The position numbers and the translations under genes are program-made. From Salinimicrobium sediminilitoris (GTDB taxonomy: Bacteria; Bacteroidota; Bacteroidia; Flavobacteriales; Flavobacteriaceae), in NCBI RefSeq assembly GCF_020866905.1, contig NZ_JAIVCC010000001.1:91148-155147 (forward strand): a stretch of 64,000 nt of DNA, in the 5' to 3' direction. A model generated the notes under the pieces. It had not been told where the DNA came from. It saw nothing but the letters and a program-made list of their open reading frames with translations, and searched no databases. Positions 60,500 to 64,000 of this stretch are shown one piece after another. The number at the start of each line of letters is the position of its first letter. The stretch's first letter is position 1.

Positions 60500-61463
60500 T
60501 CTGACTGATCTACAAAACTCGCTGATAAATAAAATTCTGAAAGAATACCAGGAAACAATTATTGACCAAAGTATTTACTTCCGCTGTAGAAAATTAGTTA
60601 TCGATAAAGGCGCTGAAGAATATAAAAAATTATCAAACTCCATAAAGAAAAAAGTATTAAACAGAATTCTCCAAAAGGGATTGAAAGACAATTTTTTAGA
60701 CCAAACATTTAGAATTCTTGGATATGGCCACACCATGACTTCTTATATAACGGCCTTCTTACCTTTAAATGTAGAACAAAGAGCCTTTACTAATACCTTA
60801 GGTAGTAAAGCAAATTTATTGGTCACGATTTATGATATAATGCTGGATGAAGGATGCTCCAGAAATAGAATTCTTAATGAAAAGTATTTAAGACAATTTA
60901 TTCACCAAGAAAAGGAGATTGCCTTTTTTAGTAAGAAAGGTTTGTTAGGGCCAATTTTAAAAAACTATTTTGTTCACATTCATCAGAATTCATATCAACA
61001 TAATGAAAATGTAATAAAACTATTAAAGAATAAAATATGGGAAATGTATATCGCCGAGAATAACACTCAAAGTACCAACAGAAATATTGATTTGGAGATC
61101 TGGAAAAAAAAGTCTGTATATCCATTTCTTGTCATGGCCTTGCCTGGCTTGCTCTGCCTGAAAAAGCCACCAACTATGGAATACTTTAAATGGCTTTTTT
61201 CTTTTGGTGAACTTATTGGCTTATTGGATGATATTGTCGATTATAATGAAGACTTAGCAAACCGTCAGTACAATATTCTAACCTCGGCGAATTATAATAG
61301 CCTAAATGGGATTGAAAGGGATTTCATGAAAAGATTCAAAAATGTTAAAAAATGGTGGGACATTAAAGCTCCTGCGGAGGCCTTTGAAACTGATGAAAAG
61401 TACCTTTTATTAATTTTAATTTTATCTTGGTTTAGAAAAAGCCCAATTCCTGAAGTTCAATAG
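60483..61463 (+). CDS. Class I isoprenoid/terpene synthase-like protein
   Basis: This all-helical protein of 326 aa has two acidic motifs at positions expected of class I terpenoid synthases: VTIYDIMLDEG (about residue 117; Asp-x3-Asp-Glu) and LIGLLDDIVDYNEDL (about 245; DDxxD). An FWRK-like C-terminus is not seen. The ATG at 60483 is chosen because upstream codons belong to the overlapping cyclase gene. It is coupled to the class II-like gene, so the two likely act in sequence on one prenyl substrate. Prenyl-diphosphate synthases were considered, but the second motif spacing and the pairing favour a terpene-synthase-like role. Confidence 0.62.
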   Translation: MYKKSDLTDLQNSLINKILKEYQETIIDQSIYFRCRKLVIDKGAEEYKKLSNSIKKKVLNRILQKGLKDNFLDQTFRILGYGHTMTSYITAFLPLNVEQRAFTNTLGSKANLLVTIYDIMLDEGCSRNRILNEKYLRQFIHQEKEIAFFSKKGLLGPILKNYFVHIHQNSYQHNENVIKLLKNKIWEMYIAENNTQSTNRNIDLEIWKKKSVYPFLVMALPGLLCLKKPPTMEYFKWLFSFGELIGLLDDIVDYNEDLANRQYNILTSANYNSLNGIERDFMKRFKNVKKWWDIKAPAEAFETDEKYLLLILILSWFRKSPIPEVQ

Positions 61464-61720
61464 TAAGGTTTTTTCAATTTTTTTAAAAGGTAAATATTTT
61501 TTTAGAAGCCACTCCCCAGTCTAACTAACTGCAACAAAAAATTAGATACAATATAAATTTCGTTTTGAGCTATGTATTTAGCTTCTTGTATGCTTTATAA
61601 CCGAAATTAGTATAGGGATAGCAGCAAATTCTTTTGTCTTATATAGCCAATAGTTAATTTAGTAACACCAAGGACCTGGAATATTATTTTACCTCTATAC
61701 GAATAACACGGCCACACATC

Positions 61721-61733
61721 GGGCGGTACAAAA
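61721..61733. repeat. Right integrase arm site (GGGCGGTACAAAA)
   Basis: The 13-mer shares GGCGGTACAAAA with 27484-27495 near the left end and GGGCGGTACA with 27471-27480. It lies 53 bp inside attR. The stretch 61464-61720 otherwise shows nothing but AT-rich DNA. Confidence 0.55.
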
Positions 61734-61741
61734 GCATAAAA

Positions 61742-61780
61742 AAATCCGCAATCACTTTGTTATCAGTGTATTGCGGATTT
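61742..61780 (-). terminator. Island-encoded terminator for the tRNA-Arg gene
   Basis: An 11-bp perfect stem AAATCCGCAAT / ATTGCGGATTT plus CACT/AGTG closes over a short loop. On the minus strand it follows the tRNA 3' end and ends in a run of seven Ts. It is inside the island, so the element restores a terminator to the tRNA it interrupts. Confidence 0.85.
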
Positions 61781-61785
61781 ACTCT

Positions 61786-61800
61786 GTGACCTCGACAGGA
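61786..61800. repeat. attR, right 15-bp direct repeat
   Basis: GTGACCTCGACAGGA covers the discriminator base, the 3' acceptor strand and part of the T-arm of tRNA-Arg. It is identical to 27319-27333. Confidence 0.85.
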
Positions 61801-61860
61801 TTCAAACCTGTAACCTTCTGAGCCGTAATCAGATGCGCTATTCAGTTGCGCCACGAGGCC
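61787..61860 (-). tRNA. tRNA-Arg(ACG)
   Basis: The minus strand folds as a 74-nt cloverleaf. The acceptor GGCCTCG pairs with CGAGGTC (one G-T). The D-arm is GCGC/GCGC. The anticodon stem TCTGA/TCAGA has loop TTACGGC, anticodon ACG. The variable loop has 5 nt, and the T-arm ACAGG/CCTGT has loop TTTGAAT. CCA is not encoded. A small ORF on the same strand is a shadow of this gene. It is the integration target of the island, and its 3' part is now supplied by the attR copy. Confidence 0.95.
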
Positions 61861-62059
61861 TTTTTGCGGGTGCAAATATAGGCGATTTTATAAAAAACGA
61901 AAACATTTTTAGCTTAAATAATTTATTTTTCCTCTTTGCCCCGTTTATACTTATACCGGTGTGAAATTTTTATCCTCTTTTGTGAGGGTAATAACTCGTT
62001 TATCCTGCAATTTTTCTTCTGAGAATTAGAAAATGGACGTTACTTGCTGCTTCCTCACC

Positions 62060-62089
62060 TTGCATAGAACCTTGCAAGTACTATATTTG
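62060..62089 (+). promoter_or_regulatory. Bacteroidota promoter directly in front of the AGCS gene (possibly leaderless)
   Basis: TTG at 62060-62062 and TATATTTG at 62082-62089 are separated by 19 bp, matching TTG-N19-TAnnTTTG. The ATG at 62094 is only 4 bp after the -7 element, so transcription would begin at or next to the start codon. Confidence 0.6.
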
Positions 62090-62093
62090 CTTT

Positions 62094-63488
62094 ATGGCTA
62101 AACTAGATGAGTTTGTAGCTGAATTCGCCTCCTTCGTTTGGGGCCTTCCGCTTTTAATTTTACTTACCGGAGGTGGATTATATCTCCTTATACTTTCCAG
62201 ATTTCTCCCTTTTCGATATCTACGGCATTCTATTGAAGTGCTGCGGGGAAAATATGATGACCCCAATGATCCCGGGGAGATCAATCACTTTAAAGCACTT
62301 TCTACTGCTTTGTCGTCTACCATAGGAATGGGAAATATTGCCGGGGTTGCAGTGGCGATTGCTATTGGAGGTCCCGGTGCGATGTTCTGGTTGTGGATAA
62401 GTGCCGTTATTGGGATGGCAACAAAATTTTTCACCAATACCCTGGCGGTCATGTACCGTGGAAAAGATTCTGAAGGAAAACTGCAGGGTGGTCCCATGTA
62501 TTTCATTACCGAAGGTCTTGGAAAGAAATGGTGGATCATGGCAGCCTTTTTTAGTGTTGCCGGTCTGGTAGGAGCCCTGCCGGTGTTTAATGTAAATCAA
62601 CTTACCCAGGCCATCAATTATATCCTCTTAAGTCCCAATGGGGTGGAGGTGACTTTTACTTCCAATTTGATCATTGGGATCATTCTGGCGATAATTACGG
62701 CAGTGGTGATCTATGGAGGACTGGCCCGCATAAGTAGTACGGTGTCCAAAATGGTACCGGTTATGGTTGCGCTTTATTTTGTATCTGTGCTCATAATACT
62801 TATTGTGAATTTTGATCAGGTGCCATATTATTTCGGACTCATTTTTACAGATGCTTTTGCTGCAGAAAATTACGCCGGAGAGCCATTTTTAGGAGGTATG
62901 TTGGGCGGACTCATTATTCTGGGTATACGCCGTGGCGCTTTCTCTAATGAGGCGGGAATAGGGACTGCTCCCATGGCTCACGGGGCCGCCAAAACTGCCG
63001 AGCCTGTAAGGGAAGGTCTAGTGGCTATGCTGGGACCGGCCATTGACACTCTTATCGTTTGTTCCTTAACGGGAATGGCTATCCTTGTGACGGGGGTGTG
63101 GCAAACGCATGACGTTAATGGGGTGAGTTTAACCGCTGCTGCTTTTAATGACTCAATCCCGGTCTATGGAAATTACCTGCTGTTGGTGTGCATCGCCATC
63201 TTTAGTATTTCCTCTTTGTTCTCCTATTCTTACTACGGAAGCAAATGTCTTTCTTTCCTAATTGGAGCTAAGAACAAGCATTATTACAATTATTTTTATA
63301 TCCTGAGTATACTTCTGGGGGCGACAACTTCTCTAAGCTTAATGATCAATCTCATTGACGGATTTTTCGCTTTAATGGCAATTCCAACCATGACTGCGAC
63401 TCTTATTATGGCACCCAGAGTGCTGAAGGAAGCAAAAAGATACTTCTTAAACCTGAAGGCTTCTTCTAATCCTGTTAACCAAAAGTAA
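62094..63488 (+). CDS. Alanine/glycine:cation symporter (AGCS family)
   Basis: This sodium- or proton-coupled amino-acid symporter of 464 aa has about eleven membrane helices. Family motifs are GMGNIAGVAVAIAIGGPGA (about residue 80), GGPMYFITEGLG (about 136) and RRGAFSNEAGIGTAPMAHG (about 280). The length is normal. It is the first chromosomal gene to the right of the island and is convergent with, and overlaps by 14 bp, the oxidoreductase gene on the other strand. Confidence 0.93.
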   Translation: MAKLDEFVAEFASFVWGLPLLILLTGGGLYLLILSRFLPFRYLRHSIEVLRGKYDDPNDPGEINHFKALSTALSSTIGMGNIAGVAVAIAIGGPGAMFWLWISAVIGMATKFFTNTLAVMYRGKDSEGKLQGGPMYFITEGLGKKWWIMAAFFSVAGLVGALPVFNVNQLTQAINYILLSPNGVEVTFTSNLIIGIILAIITAVVIYGGLARISSTVSKMVPVMVALYFVSVLIILIVNFDQVPYYFGLIFTDAFAAENYAGEPFLGGMLGGLIILGIRRGAFSNEAGIGTAPMAHGAAKTAEPVREGLVAMLGPAIDTLIVCSLTGMAILVTGVWQTHDVNGVSLTAAAFNDSIPVYGNYLLLVCIAIFSISSLFSYSYYGSKCLSFLIGAKNKHYYNYFYILSILLGATTSLSLMINLIDGFFALMAIPTMTATLIMAPRVLKEAKRYFLNLKASSNPVNQK

Positions 63489-64000
63489 TCACTCTTCGTT
63501 CATCCTGGCTCTGTTGCGCAGCCTCTATGATCCTTATGACATCACGGGCCTGTTCTGGTTTAACCGCTAAGGCTTCACCTGCCGTGATCGCATTATAAAG
63601 ATTCTGGTAAATTACCGTGTAGTTTCCGCGTTCACTCTCGATTAAATTTTCTTCTTGTACGGTTTTCAGTTTTCCCCAGATATTCTTGGGCTCCACTCCC
63701 CATTCCGAAGTGTCTATTGGTCTTTTTCCCTCTTTAAGAGCTTCTTCCTGTACATCTGCGCCAAACTTTACAAAGCTCCCTTTGGTCCCAAAAACCTGGA
63801 ATGTAGGTCCTTTATCTTTGACCAGCATTCCTGCCTTTAAGGTGACCTTGAGGTTAGGGTAAAAGAGCAGGAGTTCAAAAGCATCGGGTACTGTCGCACC
63901 TTCCCGCTGTGTCCTTATATCGGCAAAAACTTCTTTTGGGTTGCCAAACAGGTTTAGCGCCTGGTCGATGAGGTGACTGCCCAGGTCGTAGAGAATTCCG
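63475..64000 (-). CDS. Gfo/Idh/MocA-family oxidoreductase (C-terminal part, cut by window end)
   Basis: On the minus strand the frame is open to the window edge, giving about 175 residues of the C-terminal substrate domain. LYDLGSHLIDQALNLFG is the family's conserved GxHxxD helix. GTKGSFVKFGADVQE is the beta-sheet segment that shapes the active site. The N-terminal Rossmann fold lies beyond base 64000. An internal ATG at 63828 is not the real start. The substrate, a sugar or cyclitol, is unknown. Confidence 0.88.
   Translation of the reverse strand, partial: GILYDLGSHLIDQALNLFGNPKEVFADIRTQREGATVPDAFELLLFYPNLKVTLKAGMLVKDKGPTFQVFGTKGSFVKFGADVQEEALKEGKRPIDTSEWGVEPKNIWGKLKTVQEENLIESERGNYTVIYQNLYNAITAGEALAVKPEQARDVIRIIEAAQQSQDERRVITFG

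Larger units (their letters stand above)
27319..61800. mobile_element. Genomic island of about 34.5 kb integrated in tRNA-Arg(ACG)
   Basis: The borders are two copies of GTGACCTCGACAGGA (27319-27333 and 61786-61800). The right copy is the 3' part of an intact tRNA-Arg gene. A tyrosine integrase starts 175 bp inside the left border. GGCGGTACA motifs lie inside both ends. An HTH protein of excisionase type and a helicase/primase pair with iterons supply replication functions. Cargo is type I restriction, toxin-antitoxin, a STAND-like NTPase, large unknown proteins and terpene-cyclase-like enzymes. No capsid, terminase or conjugation genes are seen, so it is an integrative element that probably depends on a helper for transfer. 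Confidence 0.85.

Noticed and set aside
27319-61800. Prophage
   Set aside because: No capsid, portal, terminase, tail or lysis genes are visible; only integration and replication functions are present.
61684-61875. Minus-strand 63-aa ORF overlapping the tRNA
   Set aside because: Its translation (VAQLNSASDYGSEGYRFESC) is the well-known read-through of a tRNA sequence; the cloverleaf explains the conservation.

Overview
The window looks like chromosome from a marine-type Flavobacteriaceae member (Bacteroidota). It is AT-rich, has weak Shine-Dalgarno signals and TAnnTTTG-type -7 promoter elements, carries FbpABC/FutA-like iron transport and an IntDOT-like recombinase, and its small conserved proteins look Bacteroidota-specific. 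No species is claimed. No tools were run; every call is read by eye from the sequence and translations.

Region 1 (1-23.9 kb) is chromosomal metabolism. It opens with the 3' part of an AcnA-type aconitase and a small conserved gene. A ferric-iron ABC transporter operon follows behind a palindromic operator that overlaps its promoter, then a universal stress protein and a ClC-type channel. Next is a nitrate block of two tandem NarK-type transporters, then a separate operon for an unusual molybdo-nitrate reductase: NarI-like cytochrome b, NasC/NapA-like catalytic subunit without a Tat signal, four-cluster ferredoxin, Tat-dependent Rieske protein and a small membrane protein. The two nitrate promoters carry the same CRP/FNR-type palindrome (TGAT-N4-ATCA) at identical spacing, centred 33 bp upstream of a degenerate -7 element. 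A molybdenum-cofactor block follows (moaA, lipoprotein, moeA, TauE-like permease, mobA, moaD, moeB-rhodanese, moaE, moaC-moaB fusion) and would supply the cofactor. A frameshifted paralogue of the small gene at 1.6 kb closes the block, so paralogous repeats bracket about 22 kb.

Region 2 (23.9-27.3 kb) looks like the remnant of an older mobile element. It has a structured or iteron-like non-coding stretch, an unrecognised winged-helix-like protein, and an IntDOT-like integrase with its own inverted-repeat arm sites.

Region 3 (27,319-61,800) is a genomic island of about 34.5 kb integrated in the 3' end of tRNA-Arg(ACG). It is bounded by a 15-bp direct repeat and has matching GGCGGTACA integrase-arm motifs inside both ends. 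It carries its own tyrosine integrase, an excisionase-like HTH protein, a P4-type helicase/primase and a DUF6371-like zinc/TOPRIM primase. CAAC(C/G)G iterons lie both in an intergenic stretch and inside the helicase gene. No capsid or conjugation genes are seen. Cargo includes a type I restriction system (hsdM, hsdS, hsdR) with an AbiE-like toxin-antitoxin pair and a large membrane-anchored STAND-like NTPase embedded in it. It also includes giant proteins without signal peptides (OmpA-like domain, lamin-tail domain, zinc-phospholipase-C-like domain, EF-Tu-type barrels), a small metallopeptidase, and a class II/class I terpene-cyclase-like gene pair. Three accessory cassettes share one architecture: a complete core gene, then the cargo, then a diverged copy of only the 3' tail of that core gene. 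This suggests a recurrent cassette-acquisition mechanism.

Region 4 (61.8-64 kb) is chromosome again: the tRNA, an alanine/glycine:cation symporter with a possible leaderless promoter, and the C-terminal part of a Gfo/Idh/MocA oxidoreductase.
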